A stretch of 64,000 nucleotides of DNA from Rhizobium sp. 16-488-2b (GCF_017741815.1 NZ_JAGHMF010000026.1:121769-185768); one strand, 5' to 3'; counted from the first letter of the stretch, positions 25,065 through 34,037 are shown. Notes: generated by a model not told the origin, from the sequence alone. Numbers and translations are program-made.

Positions 25065-26828
25065 GTGTCGCTTTTCAAGGTCTATGCAAGAGCTTTGCGC
25101 TATCTTGGCGCCTATAAGTTCCGCGTATCCCTGGTCGTTATCGCGAACATCGTGCTCGCAGCGATCACCATCGCCGAGCCGATCCTTTTCGGCCGCATTA
25201 TAGATGCAATTTCCGGCAAAGGCGAGGTCAAGCCGATCTTGTTCATGTGGGCCGGTTTCGCCGTCTTCAACACGATCGCCTTCGTCCTGGTCGCCCGCGA
25301 GGCTGACCGGCTGGCGCATGGCCGCCGCGCAACGCTTCTGACGGAAGCTTTCGGCCGCATCATCTCCATGCCGCTCTCCTGGCACCATCAGCGTGGCACG
25401 TCCAATGCCCTGCATACGCTGCTGCGCGCCTGTGAGACGCTGTTCGGCCTCTGGCTCGAATTCATGCGCAATCACCTTGCGACCGCCGTTGCCATCGCCA
25501 TCCTCATCCCGACGGCGATCTCGATGGACGTCCGTCTGTCCGGCGTGCTTGTCGTGCTCGGTATCGCCTACTGGCTGATCGGCCGTCTCGTCATGAGCCG
25601 CACGAAGGATGGCCAGGCTTCGGTCGAAAACCACTACCACACGGTTTTCTCGCATGTCAGCGACTCGATCAGCAACGTCTCGGTGCTGCACAGCTACAAC
25701 CGTATCGAAGCCGAAACCAAGGCTCTGAAGTCCTTCACCGAACGCCTGCTGCAGGCCCAGTACCCGGTTCTCGATTGGTGGGCGCTGGCCGGCGCGATGA
25801 ACCGCATGGCTTCGACGATCGCCATGATGATCATTCTCGTCATTGGTACCGTCATGGTCCAGGCCGGCGAGCTGCGCATCGGTGACGTCATCGCCTTCAT
25901 CGGCTTTGCCAACCTTCTGATCTCTCGTCTCGACCAGATGCGCCAGTTCGCCTCGCAGATCTTCGAGGCCCGTTCCAAGCTCGAGGACTTCTATGCTCTC
26001 GAAGACTCGGTCCGTGATCGCGAAGAGCCTGCCGGCAACGCCGACATCACCGACGTGAAGGGCGAAGTCGAGTTCCGCAACGTGTCGTTCCGCTTCGGCA
26101 ACACGGCACAGGGCCTGCACAACGTGTCCTTCACCGCCAAGGCTGGCCAGACGGTTGCGATCGTCGGCCCGACCGGCTCGGGCAAGACCACGATGATCAA
26201 CCTGCTGCAGCGCGTCTACGACCCCGACAGCGGCCAGATCCTCGTCGACGGCCACGATACGACGAAGATCACCCGCAAGTCGCTGCGTCGGTATATCGCC
26301 ACTGTGTTCCAGGATGCAGGCCTGCTCAACCGCTCGATCAGCGACAACATTCGCCTCGGCCGGGAGAACGCTTCGGATGAAGACATGCGCCGTGCAGCTG
26401 AAGCCGCCGCTGCCGCCGACTTCATCGAGACCCGCGAAGACCAGTACGACACCCATGTCGGCGAACGCGGCAACAGGCTTTCGGGTGGCGAGCGCCAACG
26501 TGTGGCCATCGCCCGCGCCATCCTCAAGGATGCGCCGATCCTGGTGCTGGACGAGGCGACCAGTGCGCTCGACGTCGAAACGGAGAACCGCGTGAAGGCT
26601 GCGATCGACAATCTTCGTCAGAACCGCACCACCTTCATCATCGCCCACCGTCTGTCGACGGTTCGCGAAGCCGACAAGGTTCTCTTCCTCGACAACGGCC
26701 GCGTCGTCGAAGAAGGCAGCTTCGACGAGCTCAGCCAGAGCAACGGTCGCTTCGCCGCACTGCTCCGCGCCAGCGGTATCCTGACGGACGAGGAAGTCCG
26801 CAAGGCACACACGACGGAAGCCGCCTAA
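25065..26828 (+). CDS. ndvA: Cyclic beta-1,2-glucan exporter, ATP-binding/permease protein
   Basis: The 587-aa half-transporter matches NdvA/ChvA along its length. The N-terminal transmembrane domain (residues 1-310, six helices) contains the conserved AREADRLAHGRRATLL and SWHHQRGTSNALHTLLRAC. The nucleotide-binding domain has Walker A GPTGSGKTT, signature LSGGERQRVAIARAIL and Walker B ILVLDEATSALD, and the protein ends in RKAHTTEAA. It exports cyclic beta-1,2-glucan to the periplasm, needed for osmotic adaptation and plant interaction. GTG 25065 with AAAGAGG eight bases upstream gives the family length; the ORF opens at 25044. Confidence 0.97.
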   Translation: MSLFKVYARALRYLGAYKFRVSLVVIANIVLAAITIAEPILFGRIIDAISGKGEVKPILFMWAGFAVFNTIAFVLVAREADRLAHGRRATLLTEAFGRIISMPLSWHHQRGTSNALHTLLRACETLFGLWLEFMRNHLATAVAIAILIPTAISMDVRLSGVLVVLGIAYWLIGRLVMSRTKDGQASVENHYHTVFSHVSDSISNVSVLHSYNRIEAETKALKSFTERLLQAQYPVLDWWALAGAMNRMASTIAMMIILVIGTVMVQAGELRIGDVIAFIGFANLLISRLDQMRQFASQIFEARSKLEDFYALEDSVRDREEPAGNADITDVKGEVEFRNVSFRFGNTAQGLHNVSFTAKAGQTVAIVGPTGSGKTTMINLLQRVYDPDSGQILVDGHDTTKITRKSLRRYIATVFQDAGLLNRSISDNIRLGRENASDEDMRRAAEAAAAADFIETREDQYDTHVGERGNRLSGGERQRVAIARAILKDAPILVLDEATSALDVETENRVKAAIDNLRQNRTTFIIAHRLSTVREADKVLFLDNGRVVEEGSFDELSQSNGRFAALLRASGILTDEEVRKAHTTEAA

Positions 26829-26853
26829 GACAGGCACTTCACGAAAACGATCG

Positions 26854-26884
26854 AAGCCGGATGGTCCGCCATCCGGCTTTTTTC
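26854..26884 (+). terminator. Intrinsic terminator of ndvA
   Basis: AAGCCGGAT (26854-26862) and ATCCGGCTT (26871-26879) pair around an 8-nt loop and are followed by a run of T. Confidence 0.9.
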
Positions 26885-27075
26885 GTGCCTGAACCTGAGC
26901 TGCTGCGGCCCGGCCTGACTGCAAAGCCTTAGACTAAAGTCATAATCCCAAAGCCGCTCTCCGTAAGCGTGGTATTTTCTGGCACACTTTCCTCGGGCGA
27001 ACCGCGACCAGGGGTATGCTTTGAGGAGAGTATGGTCGCGCGCCGCATTTCACATCATTCTGTGGAGGACAGAAC

Positions 27076-28962
27076 ATGGCAAATGTCGCAAGCGTCGGGG
27101 GCGCGAAAGCCGGACCGATGACATCGGAGGAGAAGAAGGTCATCTTCGCCTCCTCGCTTGGCACCGTATTCGAGTGGTACGACTTCTATCTCTATGGCTC
27201 GCTCGCCACCTATATCGGCGCGACCTACTTCACCCAATATCCAGAAGCCACCCGTAACATCTTCACGCTGCTGGCCTTTGCTGCCGGCTTCCTGGTACGC
27301 CCATTCGGCGCGCTCGTCTTCGGCCGACTCGGCGATCTCGTCGGGCGTAAATACACCTTCCTGGTGACGATCCTGATCATGGGTCTCTCGACCTTCCTGG
27401 TCGGTATCCTTCCCGGTGCCGCCACCATCGGCATCGCCGCGCCGATCATCCTGATCGCACTTCGCCTGCTGCAGGGCCTGGCGCTCGGCGGTGAATATGG
27501 CGGGGCAGCCACCTACGTGGCCGAGCACGCGCCGAATGGCCGCCGCGGCTACTTCACCTCATGGATCCAGACCACCGCGACGCTCGGCCTCTTCCTGTCG
27601 CTGATCGTCATCGTCGGTGTCCAGTTCATCATGGGCAAGGAAGCCTTCGCCGCCTGGGGCTGGCGCATTCCGTTCCTGGTCTCGGTCGTCCTTCTCGGCG
27701 TCTCCGTCTGGATCCGCGTGCGGATGAACGAATCACCCGCCTTCCAGAAAATGAAGGCGGAAGGCAAGGGCTCCAAGGCGCCGCTGACGGAAGCATTCGG
27801 TCAGTGGAAAAACGCCAAGATCGCCCTCATCGCCCTGCTCGGCGCCACCATGGGCCAGGCGGTCGTCTGGTACGGCGGTCAGTTCTACTCGCTGTTCTTC
27901 CTGCAGAACGTTCTGAAGGTCGACCTGCAGGCAGCCAATATCATGGTCGCCGTGGCCCTCATTCTCGCCACGCCGTTCTTCGTCATCTTCGGCGGCCTGT
28001 CGGACAGGATCGGCCGCAAGCCGATCATCATGGCTGGCCTGTTGATTGCGGCAGTCACCTACAATCCGCTGTTCAAGGCCCTCACCTGGACCGCCAACCC
28101 GGCGCTTGCCGAAGCCCAGGCCTCGGTCCGGGCAACGGTGACGGCCGATCCGACGGACTGCAAGTTCCAGTTCAACCCGACCGGCACATCGAAGTTCACC
28201 AGTTCCTGCGACGTGGCGACAGCCTTCCTGACCAAGAACTCGGTGCCTTATGATGTCGTCCCCGGCCCTGCCGGCCAGCCAGCGACTGTGAAGATCGGTG
28301 ACGAAACCATCACCAGCTTTGACGCAGTCGCTGCCGGCGACAAAGCCAAGGGCCTTACTGCGGCCTTCGAGAAGAGCATCAACATCGCGCTCCACGACGG
28401 TGGCTATCCACTGAACCGCGGCGCCATCAAGGTGCCGGACGCGAAGCTCGATGCTTTCATCGCCGCCAATCCGGAACTTGCGCTGAACGCCGATGCGATC
28501 CGCGCAGGGGCCAAGGAGACGATGCCGGCCGACAAGCTGGTGGCGGCCAAGCTGCTGACGGCGGATGAAGCCAATGGCGTCACCGACATGGCGGTCTACA
28601 ATATCGCCGGCGGCGGCACCTTCGCCATGGCGGCTGATCCCGCTCGCGTCAACTGGATCGGCACGATTGCCATCCTGTTCGTGCTGGTTCTCTATGTGAC
28701 GATGGTCTACGGCCCGATCGCTGCATTGCTGGTCGAACTATTCCCGACCCGCATCCGCTACACCGGCATGTCGCTGCCCTATCACATAGGCAACGGCTGG
28801 TTCGGCGGCCTGCTGCCGGCAACGGCGTTCGCGATGAGTGCCGCCACCGGCGACATCTACTTCGGCCTCTGGTACCCGATCATCTTCGCTGCGATCACGC
28901 TTGTGATCGGCCTGATTTTCCTGCCGGAGACCAAGAACCGCGATATCCACGCAATGGATTGA
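27076..28962 (+). CDS. MHS-family MFS transporter with a large soluble insert
   Basis: The 628-aa protein is a metabolite:H+ symporter-type MFS carrier. FEWYDFYLYGSLA (about residue 33), RPFGALVFGRLGDLVGRKYTF and GLALGGEYGGAATYVAEHAP are the family marks. Unlike the usual 430-550 aa members, an insert of about 185 residues (about 340-525) lies between helices 8 and 9, with a Cys pair (DCKFQF, SSCDVA) and no hydrophobic segment; a periplasmic or cytoplasmic lid domain is possible. The substrate is unknown. ATG 27076 follows GGAGGA. Its last 68 bases overlap the convergent PAP2 gene. Confidence 0.88.
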   Translation: MANVASVGGAKAGPMTSEEKKVIFASSLGTVFEWYDFYLYGSLATYIGATYFTQYPEATRNIFTLLAFAAGFLVRPFGALVFGRLGDLVGRKYTFLVTILIMGLSTFLVGILPGAATIGIAAPIILIALRLLQGLALGGEYGGAATYVAEHAPNGRRGYFTSWIQTTATLGLFLSLIVIVGVQFIMGKEAFAAWGWRIPFLVSVVLLGVSVWIRVRMNESPAFQKMKAEGKGSKAPLTEAFGQWKNAKIALIALLGATMGQAVVWYGGQFYSLFFLQNVLKVDLQAANIMVAVALILATPFFVIFGGLSDRIGRKPIIMAGLLIAAVTYNPLFKALTWTANPALAEAQASVRATVTADPTDCKFQFNPTGTSKFTSSCDVATAFLTKNSVPYDVVPGPAGQPATVKIGDETITSFDAVAAGDKAKGLTAAFEKSINIALHDGGYPLNRGAIKVPDAKLDAFIAANPELALNADAIRAGAKETMPADKLVAAKLLTADEANGVTDMAVYNIAGGGTFAMAADPARVNWIGTIAILFVLVLYVTMVYGPIAALLVELFPTRIRYTGMSLPYHIGNGWFGGLLPATAFAMSAATGDIYFGLWYPIIFAAITLVIGLIFLPETKNRDIHAMD

Positions 28963-29743
28963 CCATCCCGGAGACGAGAGACAAGGCCCGGCGCTCCAAA
29001 GGCGCCGGGTTTTCTATGGCCGGAAACAGCCGCTTCGGCTGTGGCCAGCCGCCGACGCTTGGGCGAAACAGAAGATTATGGCGCGCGTAGACGATGGCCA
29101 CCATCATCGAGAACCACCCGCCGAGCGCCAGACCGGCGATCACGTCGCTCGGATAATGCGCACTCACCATGACCCGCGTCATGCCGAACCACAGCGCACA
29201 AGCCGCGAAAGCAATGCGATAGCGCGGGAAAAGCAGCGCGAAGGCGGCGAAGAAGGCGCCGATCGTCGTTGCGTGGCCTGATGGGAAGCTTTCGAAGGAA
29301 TGACCGGAGAAGGACGAAAACGAGAAGATGCCGTAGTCCTGGAAATGTTCCGGCCGGGCCCGCCCGATCAGCCGTTTCAGGAGATTGGCGACCAGTCCCG
29401 ACAACGCGATCGAGGTTAAGAGATAGCAGCCGATCCAGCTGACCCTGAGCGCCTGCAGGCGGTGACGCACGCTGGTGGCGGTGCGCGACGATGCCCAGCC
29501 CTGGAACAGAAGGAAGGCGCTGACGATGATGATCCAGTCGGACTTGCCGAAATCGGTCAACATCAGGCCGACCCTGCGAATGGTTGGCGGCACGTGATCG
29601 CCGCCGACAGGACCATCGAACAATAGGAGCGAGAGGATCACGGCGTTGACCGTGACGAACAGACAGGACTGCCAACGCAGATGCGGCATGCCGTGACGAC
29701 AGCGGAGCCTGCGTTTCTCAAGCGAAGAGAGAAAGGATTTCAT
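28895..29743 (-). CDS. PAP2-family phosphatase (paralog 1)
   Basis: The 282-aa membrane protein has the three PAP2 motifs: KRLIGRARP (about residue 126), FPSGHATTIG (about 156) and RVMVSAHYPSDVIAGL (about 196), with about six hydrophobic segments. Members dephosphorylate lipid phosphates such as phosphatidate, undecaprenyl diphosphate or lipid A at the periplasmic side. The substrate cannot be told here. It is followed on the 5' side by a second PAP2 gene on the same strand. The 3' end overlaps the MHS transporter by 68 bases, with a terminator hairpin within the coding sequence. Confidence 0.88.
   Translation of the reverse strand: MKSFLSSLEKRRLRCRHGMPHLRWQSCLFVTVNAVILSLLLFDGPVGGDHVPPTIRRVGLMLTDFGKSDWIIIVSAFLLFQGWASSRTATSVRHRLQALRVSWIGCYLLTSIALSGLVANLLKRLIGRARPEHFQDYGIFSFSSFSGHSFESFPSGHATTIGAFFAAFALLFPRYRIAFAACALWFGMTRVMVSAHYPSDVIAGLALGGWFSMMVAIVYARHNLLFRPSVGGWPQPKRLFPAIENPAPLERRALSLVSGMVNPLRGYRGSWSPAGKSGRSQA
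28987..29015 (+). terminator. Intrinsic terminator of the MHS gene, inside the PAP2 gene
   Basis: CCCGGCGC (28987-28994) and GCGCCGGG (29002-29009) with a 7-nt loop precede TTTTCT. The hairpin lies within the 3' coding part of the convergent gene. Confidence 0.75.
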
Positions 29744-29826
29744 GTCTGTCGGCGGTCCTGGTCAGGGGTTGTCGATCAACCACCGAGACCTAGCAGAAGC
29801 AGACTACAGAATTTTTACGGAGGCGC

Positions 29827-30585
29827 TTACAACAAGCGGCTGAGCCGCGGTATCGGCCACCCGCCATCGCGCCCGATCGAGAACACCAGACCGAAGCGTG
29901 CAAACAGGATGGACGTGGCAAAAGCGATCCACGCGCCAAGCGCCAGCCCCGCCGTAACGTCACTGGGATAATGCACGCCGATGATGATACGGGTGGCGCC
30001 CAGCCACAGACCAATGGCCACGAAGCCAAGGCGAAAGCGGGGAAAGAGCAGCGCCAACGCCATGAACAGCGCCCCGATATTCGCCGAATGCCCGGAGGGA
30101 AAACTCTGGTGCAGAAAATCCATGTTGAACGGCGCGAAACTGAAGATACCCTCCTGATCATAGATCAGCGGTCGCGCGCGCCCGATCGCAAACTTCAGGG
30201 AGTTGGCGATAATGGCGGTGAACAGGACGGATAGCGCTACATAGGCAGTCATCTGCCCGAAATAGATCATCCGGAACCGCTCGCGCACTTTCCACAAGCG
30301 CCGTCGGACCAGATAGGCGGTCGCAACAACGGTTGTCAGACCGGCGAGAATCCAGGCAAGCCTGCCGATGTCGGTGATATCACCGGCAAGCGTGACCAGC
30401 GGCTGCGCCAGTTCCTTGGCCGCAATACCGAGCGGGCGATCGAACACGAAAAAGGCGATGGCCACGGCGTTGATCGCGGAAAAGGCAAACCCCTTCCAGG
30501 GAACCCGGCGATGGATCGTACGGCGCGCCTGGTAGCGCTTCTTCAGATAGCCCCAGAAACCCGGCCTTCGATCGCTCTCGCTCAT
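29827..30585 (-). CDS. PAP2-family phosphatase (paralog 2)
   Basis: The 252-aa protein has the PAP2 motifs KFAIGRARPLIYD (about 130), SFPSGHSANIGA (about 160) and RIIIGVHYPSDVTAGLAL (about 198). A basic cytoplasmic N-terminus (KKRYQARRTIHRR) precedes six hydrophobic segments. It resembles its downstream neighbour at 28895-29743 in motif spacing, so they are probably tandem duplicates that have diverged. Rhizobial PAP2 enzymes include the lipid A phosphatases LpxE and LpxF, but the sequence alone does not assign either function. Confidence 0.88.
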   Translation of the reverse strand: MSESDRRPGFWGYLKKRYQARRTIHRRVPWKGFAFSAINAVAIAFFVFDRPLGIAAKELAQPLVTLAGDITDIGRLAWILAGLTTVVATAYLVRRRLWKVRERFRMIYFGQMTAYVALSVLFTAIIANSLKFAIGRARPLIYDQEGIFSFAPFNMDFLHQSFPSGHSANIGALFMALALLFPRFRLGFVAIGLWLGATRIIIGVHYPSDVTAGLALGAWIAFATSILFARFGLVFSIGRDGGWPIPRLSRLL

Positions 30586-30688
30586 TCCACTCCCGCTCTT
30601 TTCTCAATGCAGGAGTGAGATAGGGGCGGCGATAGGCACCTTCAATGCAAAGACCCTCCGCATCGTGAGATGCGAAGGGTCTGAAAGA

Positions 30689-30704
30689 TGTTTCACGTGA
30701 AATA
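30689..30704. other. parS-like ParB-binding palindrome
   Basis: TGTTTCACGTGAAATA matches the 16-bp bacterial parS consensus TGTTTCACGTGAAACA at 15 of 16 positions and lies immediately next to the leuB stop. Just upstream on the + strand, 30648-30680 forms a hairpin (AGACCCTCCGCATC with GATGCGAAGGGTCT). Confidence 0.6.
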
Positions 30705-31817
30705 TCAGGCAGAAAGCGCCTTGAACTCGGCGAGGATCGCTTCGCCCATCTCGACCGTGCCGACCTTCTTGGCGCCGTCGGCCATGATATCGGCCGTGCG
30801 GATGCCCTTGTCGAGCACGTTGGCAATCGCCTTTTCGAGATTGTCGGCTTCCTTGACCATGGCGAAGGAGTAGCGCAGGCACATGGCGAACGAGGCGATC
30901 ATCGCGATCGGGTTGGCAATGCCCTTGCCGGCGATATCGGGGGCCGAACCATGCACCGGCTCGTAAAGCGCCTTGCGCTTGCCGGTCTTGCCGTCAGGCG
31001 CGCCAAGCGAAGCCGACGGCAGCATGCCGAGCGAGCCCGTCAGCATGGCGGCAACGTCGGACAGCATGTCGCCGAACAGGTTGTCGGTGACGATGACGTC
31101 GAACTGCTTCGGCGCGCGCACCAGCTGCATGCCGCCGGCATCCGCCAGCATGTGCTCGAGCTTGACGTCGGAATACTTGTCCTTGTGCGTCGCGGTGACG
31201 ACCTGGTTCCACAACACGCCCGACTTCATGACGTTGCGCTTTTCCATCGAGCACACACGGTTCTGGCGCGTGCGGGCCATTTCGAAGGCCACGGCTGAGA
31301 TGCGCTCGATCTCGTAGGTGTCGTAGACCTGCGTGTCGATGGCGCGCTTCTGGCCATTGCCGAGATCGGTGATCGTCTTCGGCTCGCCGAAATAGACGCC
31401 ACCCGTCAGTTCGCGGATGATCAGGATATCGAGGCCTTCGACCAGCTCCGGCTTCAGCGAGGAAGCGGCAGCGAGCGCCGGGTAGCAGATGGCAGGACGG
31501 AGGTTCGCGAACAGCTCGAGATCCTTGCGCAGGCGCAGCAGGCCGGCTTCCGGGCGCACCTCATAGGGAACGTCGTCCCACTTCGGACCGCCGACGGCGC
31601 CGAAGAGAACCGCATCGGCGGCAAGCGCCTTCTGCATGTCGGCTTCAGAGATCGCTGCGCCATGCGCGTCATAGGCGCTGCCACCGACCAGACCTTCGTC
31701 GGTGACGAAGCCGGCGGACATTTCCTCGTTCATGTAAGCGATGATCTTGCGGACCTCGCCCATGGCCTCGGGACCAATGCCGTCACCCGGCAGCAGGAAA
31801 AGATTGCGCGTCGTCAT
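30705..31817 (-). CDS. leuB: 3-isopropylmalate dehydrogenase
   Basis: The 370-aa NAD-dependent decarboxylating dehydrogenase acts in leucine synthesis. LLPGDGIGPEAM (residues 7-18), the substrate-binding arginines in LLRLRKDLELFANLRP, and the cofactor/metal region NLFGDMLSDVAAMLTGSLGMLPSAS are visible. GSAPDIAGKGIANPIA near residue 280 is typical. The start at 31817 (MTTRNLFLLPG) follows the family; GGAGGTTTC is upstream. It is separated from leuD by a divergent dehydratase gene, and leuC is not in the window. Confidence 0.96.
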   Translation of the reverse strand: MTTRNLFLLPGDGIGPEAMGEVRKIIAYMNEEMSAGFVTDEGLVGGSAYDAHGAAISEADMQKALAADAVLFGAVGGPKWDDVPYEVRPEAGLLRLRKDLELFANLRPAICYPALAAASSLKPELVEGLDILIIRELTGGVYFGEPKTITDLGNGQKRAIDTQVYDTYEIERISAVAFEMARTRQNRVCSMEKRNVMKSGVLWNQVVTATHKDKYSDVKLEHMLADAGGMQLVRAPKQFDVIVTDNLFGDMLSDVAAMLTGSLGMLPSASLGAPDGKTGKRKALYEPVHGSAPDIAGKGIANPIAMIASFAMCLRYSFAMVKEADNLEKAIANVLDKGIRTADIMADGAKKVGTVEMGEAILAEFKALSA

Positions 31818-31980
31818 GGAAACCTCCGGGAAAAACAAGTTGCGGCTTATTATCCCTCGGCAGAAGGCATTTCAAGCGACCAAGAGGCCGTTTCGGTACG
31901 GTTGGCGCCAGAGTTGAAGATCAGTTGAACGATCGGTTGACCCCTCGATTTGCATCGGCAACAAGAAGGGCATCGTGACC

Positions 31981-32931
31981 ATGACCCGGAAAACGCCCAT
32001 GCCCGCCGCACCGCTCCATCTCGACACGCCGCTCTTTCAGACATCCGCCGACTATAGCGCTGCAAACAGGCCGCTCTGGCTGAAGCTGGACGCGCTGCAG
32101 CCGGCGGGAAGCTTCAAGCTGCGCGGCGTCGGCAGGTTGTGCCAGCATGAGGTGGAAAACGGCGCCAAGGAAATCTTCTGCGCCTCCGGCGGCAATGCCG
32201 GCATCGCCGCTGCCTATGCCGGCCGTGCGCTCGGCATACCTGTCACCATCGTCGTGCCGGAAACGACCTCCGAGGACGTCCGCCGCTCGATCGCAGCCAC
32301 CGGTGCCGCCGTCCTAGTCCATGGTTCCGTCTTTGACGAGGCCAATGCCCATGCGGTCAATCTCGCCGCAGAGCGCAAGGCCGCCTATGTGCACCCGTTC
32401 GACCATCCGTTGCTCTGGGAAGGCCACGGCACGCTGATTGACGAAGTGGTGGCCAAGGGCGCCGAATTCGACTGCGTGATTGCCAGCGTTGGCGGCGGCG
32501 GCCTGCTTGCCGGCATCGTCGCCGGCCTAAAGCGCAACGGCCTCGATAATGTGCCCGTCATCGCCGTCGAGACAGAAGGGGCCGCATCCTTCAACGCCAG
32601 CCTGGCCGCCGGCGAACGCATCACCCTGCCCGCCATCACCTCGATCGCCACCTCGCTCGGCGCCCGCCAGGTCGCCCAGCATGTCTTCGACCTTCCCAGG
32701 CATCATCCGATCGAGAGCGTGACGGTGACCGACGCCGAAGCCGTCGCCGCCTGCCTGAAATTCGCCGACGCCTATCGCATCCTCGTCGAACCCGCCTGTG
32801 GCGCCGCTCTTGCCGTCGCCGACTGCCACCCCGACCTCCTCGCCCGCTTCAAGAACCCACTGATCGAGGTCTGCGGCGGCATCGGTGTGTCGCTGGAGAA
32901 GCTCAAGATGTGGAGAGAGCGGCTGCTCTGA
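31981..32931 (+). CDS. PLP-dependent serine/threonine dehydratase-like enzyme
   Basis: The 316-aa fold-type II PLP enzyme has the Schiff-base lysine in QPAGSFKLRGVG (Lys47), the phosphate/carboxylate loop ASGGNAGIAAAYAGRAL (about 65), and the Gly-rich loop VASVGGGGLLAG (about 165, where the sequence reads SVGGGGLLAGIVAGL). These are marks of the L-serine/L-threonine ammonia-lyase group. The shorter catalytic-only form suggests a serine dehydratase rather than biosynthetic IlvA. ATG 31981 is used; an in-frame GTG is at 31975. It lies between leuB and leuD but on the opposite strand. Confidence 0.85.
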   Translation: MTRKTPMPAAPLHLDTPLFQTSADYSAANRPLWLKLDALQPAGSFKLRGVGRLCQHEVENGAKEIFCASGGNAGIAAAYAGRALGIPVTIVVPETTSEDVRRSIAATGAAVLVHGSVFDEANAHAVNLAAERKAAYVHPFDHPLLWEGHGTLIDEVVAKGAEFDCVIASVGGGGLLAGIVAGLKRNGLDNVPVIAVETEGAASFNASLAAGERITLPAITSIATSLGARQVAQHVFDLPRHHPIESVTVTDAEAVAACLKFADAYRILVEPACGAALAVADCHPDLLARFKNPLIEVCGGIGVSLEKLKMWRERLL

Positions 32932-32945
32932 AGCGACCGAGCCGA

Positions 32946-33155
32946 TCAGGCGTTACCGTCGATAGCTTTATGTTGCGCCAAGGGGTGTCCATGTCGCCGC
33001 TCCGCGGCAACAACAATTGCCCGCGCTTTCTCAAGCACCTCATCCAGATCGGTGCTCTCGCCGCGATCGAGCTCGGCGAGCCCCTGAGCGATGTCGTCGA
33101 ACGCCTCCACGAGCTCGGTCGGCGATGACACCTGTGATTTATCTTGGTCCGACAT
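32946..33155 (-). CDS. Small acidic protein, 69 aa, unknown
   Basis: The protein MSDQDKSQVSSPTELVEAFD... is acidic in its first half and continues with an alpha-helical stretch GLAELDRGESTDLDEVLEKA. The second half loosely resembles ParD/StbD-type antitoxin tails, but no toxin gene follows on this strand. The Shine-Dalgarno is weak. Function unknown; it may be an orphan antitoxin-like protein or a remnant. Confidence 0.45.
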   Translation of the reverse strand: MSDQDKSQVSSPTELVEAFDDIAQGLAELDRGESTDLDEVLEKARAIVVAAERRHGHPLAQHKAIDGNA

Positions 33156-33239
33156 GCCAGGCTAATCCCGCAATTGAGCGAGAGGCAATGTAGCCCAGCC
33201 TATCGCGGCGTCAAAGCACCGAAACAGCGCTACCGTGCA

Positions 33240-33277
33240 GCCAAAGAAAAAGCCGGCGGGAGAGAACCCGCCGGCTT
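33240..33277 (-). terminator. Intrinsic terminator of leuD
   Basis: On the minus strand AAGCCGGCGGG and CCCGCCGGCTT pair around a 6-nt loop and run into TTTTTCTTT. It begins 24 bases past the leuD stop. Confidence 0.9.
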
Positions 33278-33301
33278 GATCATGCAATCCTGTCGAGGCG
33301 C

Positions 33302-33910
33302 TTAGGCGGCCCAGGGATGGGAAGCGGCGTTGGCCTTTTCGAACTGGTCGATTTCCTTGCCCTTTTCCATCGTCAGGCCGATATCGTCGAGACCATTCAG
33401 CATGCAGTGACGCTTGAAGGCATCGAGATCGAACTTGATGGAGCCGCCATCAGGGCCGGTGATTTCCATGTTTTCCAGGTCGACCGTCAGGATGGCATTG
33501 GAGCCGCGCGAGGCATCGTCCAGCAGCTTTTCCAGATTTTCCGGGCTGACCTTGATCGGCAGGATGCCGTTCTTGAAACAGTTGTTGTAGAAAATGTCGG
33601 CGAAGCTGGTGGAGATCACGCAGCGGATGCCGAAATCGAGCAGCGCCCACGGAGCGTGCTCACGCGAGGAGCCGCAGCCGAAATTGTCGCCGGCGACGAG
33701 GATCTTAGCGTTCTGGTAGGCCGGCTTGTTGAGAACGAAATCCTCGTTCGGCGTGCCGTCTTCATTGTAGCGGGCTTCCGCGAAGAGACCCTTGCCGAGG
33801 CCAGTGCGCTTGATCGTCTTCAGGTAATCCTTCGGGATGATCATGTCGGTGTCGATGTTGACAACCGGCAGAGGGGCGGCGACGCCCGTCAGCTTGGTGA
33901 ATTTTTCCAT
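33302..33910 (-). CDS. leuD: 3-isopropylmalate dehydratase small subunit
   Basis: The 202-aa swivel domain partners LeuC in isomerising 2-isopropylmalate. It begins MEKFTKLTGVAAPLPVVNID; NIDTDMIIPKDYLK (about 18-31), FGCGSSREHAPWAL (about 76) and NNCFKNGILPIKV (about 110) are conserved. Its partner leuC lies outside the window, while leuB is 1.5 kb away on the same strand. An intrinsic terminator follows. Confidence 0.96.
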   Translation of the reverse strand: MEKFTKLTGVAAPLPVVNIDTDMIIPKDYLKTIKRTGLGKGLFAEARYNEDGTPNEDFVLNKPAYQNAKILVAGDNFGCGSSREHAPWALLDFGIRCVISTSFADIFYNNCFKNGILPIKVSPENLEKLLDDASRGSNAILTVDLENMEITGPDGGSIKFDLDAFKRHCMLNGLDDIGLTMEKGKEIDQFEKANAASHPWAA

Positions 33911-34037
33911 GGCCTGGCCTCCAGTTCGGCAGAGATAGTGTGTTGATCAGCGTTTAGTCCAGTTTCCCGGCAAAATGAAGGGGAATCTGCAGCCCCGGCC
34001 AGCGCCCCGAAGACCCGGCCGGCCGGGCGCGACTGAT

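Noticed and set aside
24882..26924. 680-aa ORF on the minus strand antisense to ndvA
   Set aside because: It mirrors ndvA in a high-GC antisense frame, is rich in Asp/Arg/His with no domain, and ndvA itself is unmistakable.
32946..33155. Toxin-antitoxin module
   Set aside because: The small protein faintly resembles an antitoxin, but no toxin ORF follows or precedes it on this strand.
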